NCBI RefSeq assembly: GCF_003144195.1
Contig: NW_020290093.1
Span: forward strand, 1-53,653
Reading direction: 5' to 3'
Source of the DNA: Ceraceosorus guamensis
Taxonomy: Eukaryota > Basidiomycota > Exobasidiomycetes > Ceraceosorales > Ceraceosoraceae
Length of the DNA stretch: 53,653 nucleotides
Shown: in pieces, positions 32,051-43,548 of the stretch
Layout of the letters: every line of letters starts with the position of its first letter
Position numbering within the stretch: the first letter of the stretch is position 1
Position numbers and translations under genes: made by a program
Notes under the pieces: generated by a model
Databases searched by the model: none
Told to the model about the DNA's origin: nothing
The model's input: only the letters and a program-made list of their open reading frames with translations

Positions 32051-35000
32051 ATGTTTGGCGGCGGGCAAAATGCTTTCGCGGGTGCTCTAGGGATGGGATC
32101 TGGCGATGCAATGCAGCAATTTGGGAATGGGAGCGTCAGCGGTGGGAATGGCGCCGATGCTCACACCCAGGGAAGCGCTCCGGAATTCGGTCAGATGGGT
32201 TTTGGCGCAGGCGCAGGAATGGGCATGGGAGCAAACATGGGCGGTATGAATGCTCCACAGCAATCCTTCAACTTTGACCTTGCCACCAACTCTGGCGGAC
32301 TCAACCCCGCGATGCTTGCAATGCTGCAACAAGCGCAATCCTCTTCGAGCAATGTGGGCAACGTGCAGCAGAACGGAATGCCGTGGGCCAACATTCAGGG
32401 TATGGGTTTGGGGGCTTTTCCAAGCGGCAACGATCAACAGCTGGGTGGTCACCAGCAGCAGCAGCGACAGTCACAACAGAATCATCAGCAAGCACCACAG
32501 GCAGCCAATGGCCAACTTGGCCAGCAGAACAATCCCTTCGCTACGCAGGCGCCGCAGACTCCCAATCAGTCAGGCCAGATTCAGGGCGGTCCGAACATGA
32601 ATTTCAACTTTGGCCAACAGCCCAACGGTCCTTTCAAGTTCGGAGGGGCTCAGATGTCTCTGCAAGGCCCTGGACAGTCAGCACAGAGTCAACAGCATGT
32701 GCAGTCGCCTGTATCGATGCTCGGCTTCCCTGGCGACAACACCGGCGGCATGTTTCCTCCTCAATTTATGAATGGCATGATGAGCAGCATGGGACCGGGC
32801 TCGGGAGCACTTCAAAGCCAAGCTGGGTTCCCCAGCCCCGGCAATGGCATGATCCCGTCCCAAATGCACCAGCAGGCTGGCAACATGCCGCGCTTTGGCC
32901 CTAACAACGGCGCACCGAATGGTCTCCCTGCTCATCTCAACAATGCGATGTCCTCGCCGAGCAGCTCCACAGCCGAAGGAGGCGCCGACGGCAAGGGCAA
33001 ACGTGGCGGTGCTGCGAGCTCGAAGAAGAAGAAGGCCGGCGCCAAAGGTCCTCAGTCTGCGGCTGGATCTCCTCCGCCGGGCGGAATGGCGCCCGCTGGA
33101 GGTGTGCAAGCGTTGAACAGCGAGCGGTCACGCAGCCACACTCGAAGTCCTTCCATATCGGGTGCCTCAGTCAGCAGTATGCACCATCCACAAGGGCCGC
33201 TGAACGCTGCAAGGCCGCCCGGCACTCCTATTCAAGGTCAACATGGCCAAAGTGGTTTGCAAGCGCCTCCGACGCCCTTCTCACAGCTGTCAGTGCCAAG
33301 TCAGACGACGGAATCGCATCTGGGCACAGGCGTCAATGGCCCTCGTATGTTACCTTCAACCGCTTTGAACTGCCCTCCCGGATGGCAGCCCTCATTGGGT
33401 CCCCAGCAGCAGCAGCAAATATTAACGCAGGCCATGCACACCTCGAAACAGCGATCAGCGCAAGGCCAGGAATTGCCCGCTGGCACCGTACTTCAGCAGC
33501 TGGGCTTCATATTCGTTCGGGCGCATCAGCTTCCTGCTCATGTGCAGCTATCCGCTTTCAATGGTGGAGGTGCAGTGCTCAGCCTCACAGAGGCTCAGAC
33601 GATCGGATTGCTCCCGCCTCCGAATCAGGCTGCACACAGCTCGACTGAAGGCGGCGCTGGGCCCTTGGGATCTGGCGGCACAGGCGCACCTCCGCGGACG
33701 CCGCAGCAGCAACATGCTATGCCTCCTCCGCAACATTCAATGCGTCCCTCGCCCTCGGGAGCTCCTGGTATGAATCAGATGTCCTCATCGCCCTTCGCGA
33801 CGCCACACAGCCCCTTTGCCATTGCGAGTCCTGCCATGAGCGCTGCAGTACCCCCAAGAGCCAGACAAGCGTCGCAATTTGGCCAGCGGCGCCCTGCATC
33901 CCGCGATGGTGCCGCAGATTCAAATGCACGAAACGCACAGATGGCGTTAAGCGCAGGTTCTGGCGGGCACGCACGAAGATCGAGCACCGCCACCAACGGT
34001 GATGATCTTGGACTGAACGATTTGAATGGGGCAGGGCCTTCTCGCGGCTCCGCACCTAGCGTGCCTCGGCCGTCCGTGCAACCCGCACCGCCTACGGACC
34101 TCAAAGCTGGGCTTGCACCGCAGCGGCCAAAGTCGCCTCCTCGGGGCCCACCTCTGCCACCGATTCACGGTGGCGCCTTGCCAAAGACGACAAAGGGCGG
34201 ACATGAAGTCGTTGAATACAACACTCGTCTAACGCCTCTGCCTCCGCTTCCAGAAAAGCCGTCAGCAGAGGAAGCAAAGGCTTTGACAGACGTGTGGAAG
34301 CCGTTGACCGAAGAGGAGGAAAGGGATTTGTTGGGAGTGATGAAGCGCGATCACGAGTATACCAAGGACATCCATCAGCTTGGGCGTCGACAAGCCACCA
34401 CGTTGCACACAAGAGCTAGTCAATTGCGGGCAACAGCGGCGAACTTGCATTGGTGGGAACGCATGGACGGAGATGTCATCAAGCACAAGGACTTTGAGAG
34501 CTTCCACATGATCTTTCCGCACGAAAAAAGGAAAGCCAGAGCCCGACGAGGGAGACAGATCGGCGGGCCCTTGGCGTCCGGCCTAACTTCTGCGGAAGAT
34601 AGGCGGCACTCGCAGCTTGCCGCTGCCAAGCTGGAAGACCTTGTGCCAATCCGCTTGGAGATCGATCACGAGGCGTGGCGCCTGCGCGATACTTTCACCT
34701 GGAATGCGAGCGATGCTCACGTTGGGCTAGATCACTTTGCGCACACTCTTTGCGATGATTTTGGCCTGCCGCACCAGGTATTTGTGCCCTCTATCAAGTC
34801 GGCGATACAGGCGCAAGTGCAAGAGCATGTCGCAGCCCAAGCGTTCCTTCCCAAGCGACTTGAAGCGTCTTCTGAAGTTGCTAATGTCGGCAAGATTGCA
34901 ACGTCGGTGGATGACAAGTGGTGGAAGTCTTGGCGACGTGAGGTGGATCAGCGGGCGTCTGGTCGGGCGGTCAAGCGACGGAGGCGTTCTGCCACCGGAC

Positions 35001-37151
35001 ATGAACTCGATTCTGCGTCACAAACTCGACCTCATCCTGATCTTCGGATAGAAATCAAGGTGAGTTCGTGTACCGTTGCGTTGCGAGGAAGATGCTCTCA
35101 CCCTTCCTGACACACGTCGGCATTATTCGTGCTCTTAGCTCGACATCACAGTAGGAGCAATGAACCTTGTGGATCGCTTCGAGTGGGACATAGAAGACGA
35201 TGGGACATCTCCGGAGGCCTTTGCGGAAACATTTGCTGCTGACCTCGGACTAGCAGGAGAATTCAAGACGGCCGTGGCGCACTCCATACGCGAGCAGGTG
35301 GATGTGCACCGGCGATCTCTTGCCCTTGTCGGCCACGTCTTTGACGGCAGCGAAGTGCAAGATGAAGATTTGCGTGCTGCTTTCCTGCCGCCATTGACCC
35401 TTTCTGCTCGTGGAGAGCAAGATGCAGAAGGGTTCACGCCTCGTCTCAACCAGCTGAGCGAGGCCGACATAGATGCACTGGAGCGGGAGAGAGAACGCGA
35501 AGCTCGAAGAAAGAGGCGCCAGACTCGAGGCCGACGAGGCGTCAATTTGCCAGATCGCGAGCCACAAAAGACGCAGAGGACGCCAGCCGTGGGGGGATTG
35601 CAAGCAGTTCAAGTGGCCGCTTTCGAAGCCGCACACGGCGGCGCTTTCGGCACCTCCTCAGAATTCGGGGCCAGCGGCCGCGGTGAGCGTGGTGGTGGCA
35701 TGTCTACAAGGCGGGCAGCGGCACAAGCCAACGCGTCGATCACAGGCGTTCATGACGGTCATGATTTCTCCACGCCAGCGCCAGAGACCGCCCCCGATAC
35801 CACGGCGAAGAGCGTTCGGCTCGAGAGTCACGCTATTCATTTTGCGTACCCCGGAGGCCTCGGAGGCCCTCCAGATTCCGACGGTCCTCGATTTGCTCCA
35901 TCAACCGGGTACGAGACTCGGGCACGCAAGGCAAAATCGCCAGTGGTCATCAATGCCCCCACGCAGCCGCCGGAGCCGCCACCTCTTTCTGCAAAGGCAG
36001 CCGCTGCTGCAGCGTTGGCGGCCAAAGACCTTGCTGCACAGCACCCAAACATTCACGACGGACAGTGGTTCTGCTCCAACTGTGGCGTCGCTGGAAGCGT
36101 AGACACTGGTCGGCGCAAAGGACCCCTCGGAGAGAAGTCGCTGTGTGGTGTCTGCGGCAAATACTATCACAGGCATCGGAGAGTTCCGACGATGCACTAT
36201 ACACGAGACGAGGCGTATCACCGCGGCAATCAGCACAACAGACGCAATGTGCGCCACCTCCAAATCGATGCTGGAGACGAAGGACCTTCGACGCAACCCA
36301 CATCATCAGCAGGCACACCCGCTGGCACGACACTGGAGGGCGTGGCCGAGCGAGAAGGCGAGAATGACCATACGCAGAGCAATGGGATTGCGAAATCAAG
36401 CACAAATGCCGGCGACCTCTCGCAAGACGACGACGATGACGATGAAGAGGGGTCTGATGTGCGTCGCGCTGCCAATGGTAGACACACAGCTCAGCATTCG
36501 ACCCGCGGAAACTCGCCCGACCTGCCGTTCCTGGTGCAGGTCGGATCGCCGGACGAAGACTCCGACTCGAGCTCAGACGAGAAGCCCGGTGGCCAAGACG
36601 GCGTTTCGAAGCGAGACGGCAGCGCGGCACCAAGGCCTCAGGCAGGAGTAATTCGCAACGTCTCGCCACTGCGCCAGGAAGTGCTGGGAGGTTCGACTGC
36701 GAGCCCCAAGTCTGCCGCGCTTGCGACAAGTCCTCTACCTCCTGCGCTGAAACCGCCCGAGTGGCTTACCGATGCAGCCGTGGCTTTACGCGCTCAGTAT
36801 GCTCAGGATCGCTTTGAAATTGTGCCCAAGCCGCGCAAAGCAGACGAGCCTGCGCCGATCATTCAGGAATGGCGTGTCAGGTGCAATGACTGTCCCGGAA
36901 AGGTCAGTCGATGTGAAGGTCGTCGGTGCGACTTGACGCGAACGGCTGGCTGACTTTGCTTTGATTGCACGCAGCTGTACACTGCCGGTCCCGATCAAAC
37001 GTTGCAGAACTTTTCCATTCATCTCAGAAATCGTCAGCACCGGAATAACGTGAGTAAAAAGTGCTGCACGTGCGTAAGCGTCTCGGCACTGCGTTTGACC
37101 TGACATTCGTCGCTAAATCCTCTGCAGGTCGCCTCACGGAGAACTGGATAG
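32051..37151 (+). CDS. SNF5: Snf5/SMARCB1-type SWI/SNF subunit with Q/G-rich N-terminus and GATA-like finger
   Basis: Four exons (32051-35059, 35139-36902, 36975-37049, 37128-37151) give 1,623 residues. Snf5 is the conserved core subunit that anchors SWI/SNF-type remodellers to the nucleosome acidic patch and to activators. Residues 1-820 are Gly/Gln/Asn/Pro/Met-rich and disordered, like the Q-rich Snf5 N-terminus of yeast. The two Snf5 repeats follow: LVPIRLEIDHEAWRLRDTFTWN from about 863, and LDITVGAMNLVDRFEWDIED from about 1,004, split by intron 1. A single C-X2-C-X20-C-X2-C finger sits at about 1,313-1,340, and an acidic Ser/Asp stretch lies at about 1,430-1,490. The last two exons restore a conserved fungal ending (CPGK-LYTAGP, then HLRNRQHRNN). 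The start is the first in-frame ATG; the frame stays open upstream without a Met. A role in RSC (Sfh1) instead of SWI/SNF cannot be excluded, but the finger and Q-rich region favour Snf5. Confidence 0.9.
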
Positions 37152-37930
37152 AGCACGAAGCCTCCGTTTGCCAACGCGTGCGACGATGTTGTCGCGATGT
37201 TCAACCTTTGACTTTCGCACCTAATTTCCTATCCCCTCCGTTGCATGTAGCAAATCGCGTCTATCCTGAATGGTCCGTTCTACCTCTTCTCCATCGGGAC
37301 GTTCGCTCCCACCTCAATGCCACATTGTTCGGATTTAGCTTCTGCAGTTGATCTCTTCGACGTGAAGTCGGGAGCGACCCCTGTGTGCGCCAGCTGTCTA
37401 TGGGGGCTCCTAGACGGGGCCGTGCTTACGTGCGTAACTGATCACGAAATGGAGCGCGGACATACAGCTAGGCGCGCTGCAAGAGTGCATGTTCGGCGTG
37501 CGGACCTCGTGGACGGGGTACGCAGTCTTGGATCAGGTTACAAGTTTGAAAGATGGATTAGAACGTGCCTTGTGGACCAGCAACTCATCAGCTGTGACAC
37601 GGCAAAAGAAGAGCGATGCCTGTATGACGTTCCTTCCGAGAGCATCCTGGAAGCAAGCGCGGCTTTGACGGTTTGTCTGGTGTGGCATGCTCGAAGAGGG
37701 CCCTGAACTCACGACTGCATGCATACATGCACCGACGCCCCGGCGCATTGTCGCACACCGGCGCACCGGCGCACGAACCTCCACTTGGCGTGCGGGCGCA
37801 GGCTACTCCCACCTGCCGATGGAGTAGACTATAAAGCCTCCTTGTTTCGAGCCATTGCACTCCTCTCCCTCGCCACCATCACCCACTTGCTTCTCAAGCT
37901 TGACACACCACATCTCTCAAAGCGTCTATC
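37152..37930. promoter_or_regulatory. Spacer between SNF5 and the aldo-keto reductase gene, with a TATA box
   Basis: About 780 bp: the SNF5 3' flank and the reductase promoter. No supported gene is seen; a 129-codon frame at 37317-37706 has no features. A canonical TATAAA is at 37830-37835, 96 bp before the reductase start, followed by a CT-rich tract at about 37860-37925, a typical fungal core-promoter layout. Confidence 0.5.
37830..37835 (+). promoter_or_regulatory. TATA box of the aldo-keto reductase gene
   Basis: A perfect TATAAA lies 96 bp upstream of the start codon and is followed by a pyrimidine-rich initiator-like stretch. Most genes in this window lack such a clear element, which suggests inducible control of this reductase; that is an inference. 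Confidence 0.55.
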
Positions 37931-38994
37931 ATGTCATTGCCTACCGTCAAGCTCGTGTCTGGCCGGTCTGTGCCGCGACTCAGCTTCGGCATTGGAACGC
38001 AGCATTACCAGAGTGATGCCAGTTCGCAAGTCTCCAAAGCGTTGAGCGCAGGCTTCACTTTTCTAGGTGAGTGCCGTGCGGTGTTGCGTTCTTCCTCCTC
38101 CTTCTCCTTGCTGACTTTACGTTGCGCTGGATCATTGTGGCCTTCAAGATGCCGCCGAAGTGTACAGCAACACAAAGAGCATGGGTAAAGCTGTCAGCGA
38201 GCATCTGAGCTCGGGCGTAGCGAGCCGCAAGGATTTGTTCCTTCTCACCAAGCTGGGCTCACGCGGTATCCCAGATCCCCTTGATGAGACGAAGAAAGAG
38301 TTGTCTGATATCGGAGTGAGCGACAAATTGGACGCCGTCCTGCTGCACTACCCGCCTAGAGGCAAGAATGGAGCGCCTAGCAACATCGAGGCATGGAACA
38401 GGCTGGAGAAGGTCAAGGATGCAGGTCTGGTGGATGTGATTGGAGTGAGCAACTGGACGGCAAAGGACATCGAGGAGCTTCTGGCTTCCAAGCCCAAACA
38501 CAAGATCGAGATCAATCAGGTGGAGCTCAACCCTTTCCTCTACTCTCATCCCGACATTCAAGCTTTGCTCAAGCTGCAAGAGAGAGAGGGCATCGCGACC
38601 ATGTCGTATGGCTCTTTGACCTCTCAGTACAAAGACTTGAAGCCTGACAGCAAGTTCCAACAAACCTTGGAAAGCGTGGCGAGCAAGCACGGCGTCTCGC
38701 CAGGCACGGCACTCCTCTACTGGAACTTGCAGCGCACAAACGGTATTGTTGTGACGACGAGCGGCAAGGAGGAGAGGATGAAACAGTACGTCGAGGATAT
38801 CAAGAATATCAAGACGCTCAGCGAGGAGGAACTCAGATCCATCGAGGATGCTGCTGCAGCAGAGGGTGCCAAGGGAAAGAAGTACTACATGAATCCTGTG
38901 AGTTCCTTGCTATCGTGACGCAGCATGCCCAATCAAGCACTCTGACGGCTGCCACGCTTTCACGCCTCGCTCACCACAGTTCTGGGAGCCTTGA
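37931..38994 (+). CDS. Aldo-keto reductase family oxidoreductase
   Basis: Three exons (37931-38066, 38149-38897, 38980-38994) give 299 residues, typical of the family. Members reduce carbonyls with NADPH in the cytosol. The full catalytic tetrad is visible: Asp46 and Tyr51 in LDAAEVYSN, Lys80 in LLTKLG, and His112 in LLHYPP. Other landmarks are GVSNWTAKDIEELL, INQVELNPFLY, and the cofactor-side block TNGIVVTTSGKEERMKQY. The last exon is only 15 nt and encodes FWEP before the stop; it is accepted because the donor after NP is a strong GTGAGT and the stop follows naturally. Reading through instead would end at 38918. No signal peptide. The gene has a TATA box and converges with the proteasome gene. 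The physiological substrate cannot be predicted. Confidence 0.92.
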
Positions 38995-39194
38995 GAGCAA
39001 CGACGTCGACAAAGTCTAGAAGTGCGCCTGCCTTTGCGCTGCGCTCAGTACATCAACTACATCCTGTCGATACTGCTCTATCTAAGCGAAATCAAAAGCA
39101 ATCCATCGTCTACGCAATACATTCCGATGCTAATGAAATTCGATGAATTTGACCTGTGACTCATCATTGCACGAGCGTTTGTGCAAGAGGTAGC

Positions 39195-40389
39195 TTACAT
39201 GGCCGCTACAAGATCCTTGAGCTCGCTCTCTGGCAAGATTCTGAATTGTCCCGACTGCCTGCCATCCTTTGCAGTGCGAGGCGTGACAAGGGCGAGTTGA
39301 ACATTGTGTTCGTCTAGCTTCTCTTCCATGACCTGTTTGAGCACTCTAAGGGTCAAGAGAGACGCATCCCTCAATGACATGTCCTACAGCGTCGCCGAGA
39401 CCTCATACCGCGTCAGCATCCATAGTCGATACCAGAAGTGCTCTTCGAGGAACAGCGCTCACCTTTTTGTACTTGTCCTGCAATTCTGCCTGAGCACCTT
39501 CCGAGCCTGATCCGATCGCTTTGGCGTCATACCTCACCATCGTTCCTGAAGGATCGGCGTGGAACAATTGTGGTCCCTTGACATCGATTCCCGCCAAGAG
39601 GAGCGCCACACCAAACGGCCGAGACTGTTGGTGCGGCAAGGTGGGTCAGCCTACGGGGGCGAGATGGCAACTCATCTTGTCATCACTTGGCTCACCATCA
39701 TCGCCTCGTCATCCTCGGTGCTCTCTCCGAAACGCAACGCCAGATCGCACACTGCTTGAGTGACGCTGGACACTTTGATCTCCTCATCGAACGTAAAAGC
39801 GTGGTTCTGTATCGAATGGAGGCGCGGAGAAGGTTTGTCAACGCCTGAGAGAGCGGAGCACAGCAGCGGGGCGGTCAAGTAGAGCAGCAGGAGAGAGCCA
39901 GTCGCTCGGCCACAGCGACCCCGCAAGGAGCCCACATGATGCAGATCATCCACTGCTCCGCCAGCTCCTCCACGTCCACGAGAGCTGACACCGCCTCGTC
40001 ACTGGCGCATTCGCTCACCTGACTCGTGACTCTAGCATGTTCGATCATGGTCCTAGCATCCGCCGTCAGACCACTCATGGCGCATCCCACATGAGCGTCA
40101 ATCTCCATGATCTTCTCGATGCTGCTCTTTTCCAAAAGACTGCTCTGTACCCTCTTTTCCACTCCCAGCACCACACCCTCTGGTACAGCGATGCCCAAAG
40201 TGGTGCTTCCTAGCTTGATGGCTTCCAGAGCATACTCTACTTGGAACAGACGACCTTCCGGCGAGAAGGTGTTGACGCCGCTATCAAGACGAGAGAAAGG
40301 CGACGGAAGGTGTCAGCGGGGAGCGGAGCTCGTCTTTAGCAAGATATGATGTGCACACACCGGTCGTAGCCATCGCGATTAGCGAACAT
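39195..40389 (-). CDS. PUP2: 20S proteasome subunit alpha5 (Pup2/PSMA5)
   Basis: Five exons (40389-40361, 40280-40019, 39806-39696, 39624-39463, 39383-39195) give 250 residues; the family is about 240. Alpha subunits form the outer gating rings of the 20S core and this position is non-catalytic. The start [17 protein letters not shown], then [21 protein letters not shown], is the alpha5 signature; [39 protein letters not shown], and [12 protein letters not shown] follow. The alpha5-specific helix [21 protein letters not shown] is near the C-terminus. The first exon is only 29 nt with a GTGTGT donor, weaker than its neighbours, but it is required to supply the conserved N-terminus. The gene converges with the aldo-keto reductase gene. 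Confidence 0.95.
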
Positions 40390-41749
40390 TTCGGCAGAGA
40401 GCTTTCGCTCGGAGGTAGAGATCGATCGACTTGATGAACGCGAGCGCTTGATGGATGCGTATTGCAATCACGAATTGTGCTGCTGTGCTTCGTCAGCCAC
40501 TTGAGAGAGCTTGCCGATGGTGAATGAACGTGGATGGCAGGATTGCTTGTTCAGGTTGCTGTCGCTCACGATCACGAATGTCATGCGCGCCCTTCCCAAA
40601 GAAAGCTGCTCACCACTCACGACTCGATTCACGATTCACAATTCGTGATTCATCCAGAAATCCGAGTGAGGTACGTGGTGAACGCGCGTACCAATAGCTG
40701 CGACTCGTGAAGCTGCGCGCGTCCGTGCGTCGGCGACGCAGATTGAGGTCACGTGCATACCATCCGGTGACGAATCGCGACCTTTAATTCACGTGATTGC
40801 AGGATATGCGCCGTGCTTGCATGATACAAGATCCAAGCATATGATGAGGCGCGCCAAGTCAAAGTGAGCGAGCGTCCGCTCCGATCATACCGCGGCTAGC
40901 CTCAACGGTGCGACGAACGACCATCCTGCGTGTCACGTCGAAGCGTAGCTTGGCTGTGACTTGAAGAGCAAGATCGAGCGCCGGTGCGCTTCGCGCGAAG
41001 ACTAGCGCGAGACCGAAGAAGGCTCATCGGTCAACATCTTCTTCACCTGCTGTGCTGCCTTTTCGCTGCCTCAAAATGCTCACGGCAAGTTGGAATTCGG
41101 TTGTGGGTGGGCGCCGTTGCGTATGATTTACATGTGCATGCTTGGCAGCAAAATGCGATCGGGTTTGCACAACTCCGTTGCCGCTTTCGAGCACAGAGCT
41201 GCACTCGACTCGATGGCATTCACATTCTCTTCAGCGTGTCGGCTGCGCATCGAAACGTTGGTGGTGCAAATGCCTTCGCAATGAAGCTGCACAAACGCTC
41301 CCACGGCTTCAAGACAAAAGTGGAAAGTTTAGAGTGGTTCAGTCGTCGCGTTGGAGGTGCTGCATGGCAGCTCCGTTCAGATGTTATCCAGAGCTCTACA
41401 CAAGCGTCAGGAACCGTTGCCCAGCCAACGGCACTAAGGCTCGATCGTCCTGCTGTGACCTCGCTAGCAGTGGACAGCCTGTTTGGTGTGGCCTATCAAG
41501 ATGTCACTCTCGTCCTCTTTCCCATGCACAATCACATCCTCGGCTCGCTGCTTCCATCCACTCATCATCCATCTTCATTTCACTTTCGCTTCTTGCTTGC
41601 TCCTTCGTCTCGCTCATCATTCTTACTTTCTGTTGCGGCTGGACCGTTCTCACATTTGCTTCTAACAGCTGGTCCTGCCCCTCAAGCGACAAAAAGCTGA
41701 GCCCACGTTCCTTCCCACTCAACTCGGACTCGCAATTATTCTTGTCCAA
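40390..41749. promoter_or_regulatory. Divergent spacer between PUP2 and the exo-glucanase gene
   Basis: About 1.36 kb. A dense cluster of ATTCACGATT, ACTCACGACT and ATTCGTGATT words lies at about 40566-40655, and CACGTG occurs at 40750-40755 and 40790-40795. I see no PACE-type proteasome box that I can identify with confidence. A 238-codon plus frame (40984-41700) has no family features and overlaps the presumed glucanase leader, so it is not called as a gene. The last 200 bp before 41750 are CT-rich, as expected for a transcription start zone. Confidence 0.4.
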
Positions 41750-43548
41750 ATGAGGGCCTTTGGGCTACCCTCGGCGCTGGTCGTCGCTGCTCTACTCTCT
41801 ACAGCCATCGGCACCTTCGCTGCCCCTTTGAGCCAGCGGTCTCCACAAGCAAACAGTACCAGCGCTCTTCAAGAGCGCGAAGGATCTCCAACCAACAGCA
41901 TGACCTACGGCTCTGACGAATCACCCAAGCAAGCGCACTTTGGCAGGAACTCCGTCGTAAGAGGGGTCAATCTGGGTGCCTGGTTCGTTCTCGAATCTTG
42001 GCAAAATCCTTCGCTCTTCTTGACGCAGGATATCCGCTCCATGCAACTCAACGATGAGTGGAGCTGGATGAACGCCAAGGGATCCAAAGCGCAGGAGGAT
42101 TTGGTCGAACACTATCGCACATTCATGAATCAGTCGGATTTTGAGGCTATTCAACGAGCAGGTCTCTCAACCGTCAGGATCCCCGTGCCCTTGTAAGTCT
42201 GAGAGCTTTGTTGGACGTTGGAGGGATATTCTCGTCAAGGGCAGCATCGGGACAACCTTCGCTGCGCTTGAATCTGATCTGTATTCCTTGAACATGTTCC
42301 AATTACAAGCTGGACCTTTGTGCCCACGGTGAAGCCAGAGCCATACCTTGCCAGCAGGCAACGAAAAGCTTTGCGCGATGCTCTCACATGGTCAAAGCAA
42401 TATGGCCTTGACGTGGTCCTTGACCTGCACACAGTTCCTGGATCTGTCAATGGGCTGGACAACGGTGGCAGGCTTGGTGAGCAGGTGAGTAGTCAGCATT
42501 TCAGGGAGGCGAGATGCGCGCTGCGATCGACATCTCACGCATTGCCCTTCCAGGCGTTTGCCGACGACCCGAACAATGCAAAGCGCGCTTTGAACGCGCT
42601 GAGCGTCATGACGGACATGTTTGTCAACAACGCGAGCTACGGTGGCGTAGTCAAAGCCATTCAGGTAAGTCTTTGTCAGGAGACTCAAACAGGTAATGCC
42701 ACCACGCGCTGAATCGTACCTCACGCAGGTCGCCAATGAGCCCAAAATCAACGAACGCTTGTCGTGGTCAGTGTTGCAAGATTATCAAGCAGCAGCGCTC
42801 AAGACTATACGCGCTGCTATCAAGCCATCGGCGCCCGTCGTCCCTACCGTCCTCTTCTCGGACGCTTTCCAGCCCTGGTCCAAGTACGATGCGCTGCTGC
42901 CCTCTGACGCTTATCCTACCTCTCAGATTGCGGTGGACCATCACCAGTACTTTGTGCGCGCATGGGATAGCCGTGTTCCAAAGGACGACGATGAGCTGAT
43001 CGATTACGTCTGCGCAATCGGTCCGCGCATCGCAGCAGCCCAAAAGAAGCGCGCCGTCATCGTTGGGGAATTCTCGTTGGGTCGCGAAACGAGATGCGTA
43101 GACTACCACACTTGCCAAGACGTCAAGATGTCGCAAGACGTTTCAACTCTGAACTCAGCAGAGAACAACAAGTTTATGCGTGCGTGAAAGAGGGCCTCTT
43201 AGTTTCCTTTGCTTCCCGCATTTCAAAGTCCGAGCCGCCTGACACTGCATTTCCCCCTTTTCGCCGCACCATCCGAACGTGATCAGGTCGCTTCTTTGAG
43301 GCGCAAGCTGCTTCTTACGAACAAGGAGGAGGATGGATCATGTGGTCGTGGAAGACAGAGTCCGCTGCGGCTTGGTCTTACTCGGCTGCCAGAGAGCAAG
43401 GTTGGATACCGGACGACGTGTCGGACCCTGCTCAATGGCTTTACAGACCGGCGGATGAGAGCCAGAGAAAGGCACTGCCTGATGGTCAGTGCATCACCAC
43501 TCAGCCTTCCCGCTCACCACGCTTCGCGACGCAGTCATAGACTTGTAA
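41750..43548 (+). CDS. Secreted exo-beta-1,3-glucanase, glycoside hydrolase family 5
   Basis: Six exons (41750-42192, 42310-42484, 42554-42664, 42729-43179, 43287-43484, 43535-43548) give 463 residues. The enzyme releases glucose from cell-wall beta-1,3-glucan. A signal peptide is clear: MRAFGLPSALVVAALLSTAI, with cleavage near FAAPLS. The mature protein shows RGVNLGAWFVLESW, STVRIPVPLFWTF, GLDVVLDLHTVPGSVNG, the acid/base Glu247 in VANEP, VDHHQYFV, the nucleophile Glu357 in VIVGEFSLG, and GGGWIMWSWKTE, all typical of fungal GH5 exo-1,3-glucanases (Exg1 type). Both catalytic acids are present, so activity is expected. The 14-nt last exon (ending VIDL) rests on a weaker GTCAGT donor; unspliced, the protein would instead end at 43540 with about 13 different residues. 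No GPI signal or transmembrane helix is seen. Confidence 0.92.

Noticed and set aside
40984-41700. 238-codon plus-strand frame upstream of the glucanase
   Set aside because: No domain, no conserved-looking blocks, ends 50 bp before the glucanase start; best read as promoter and leader DNA.
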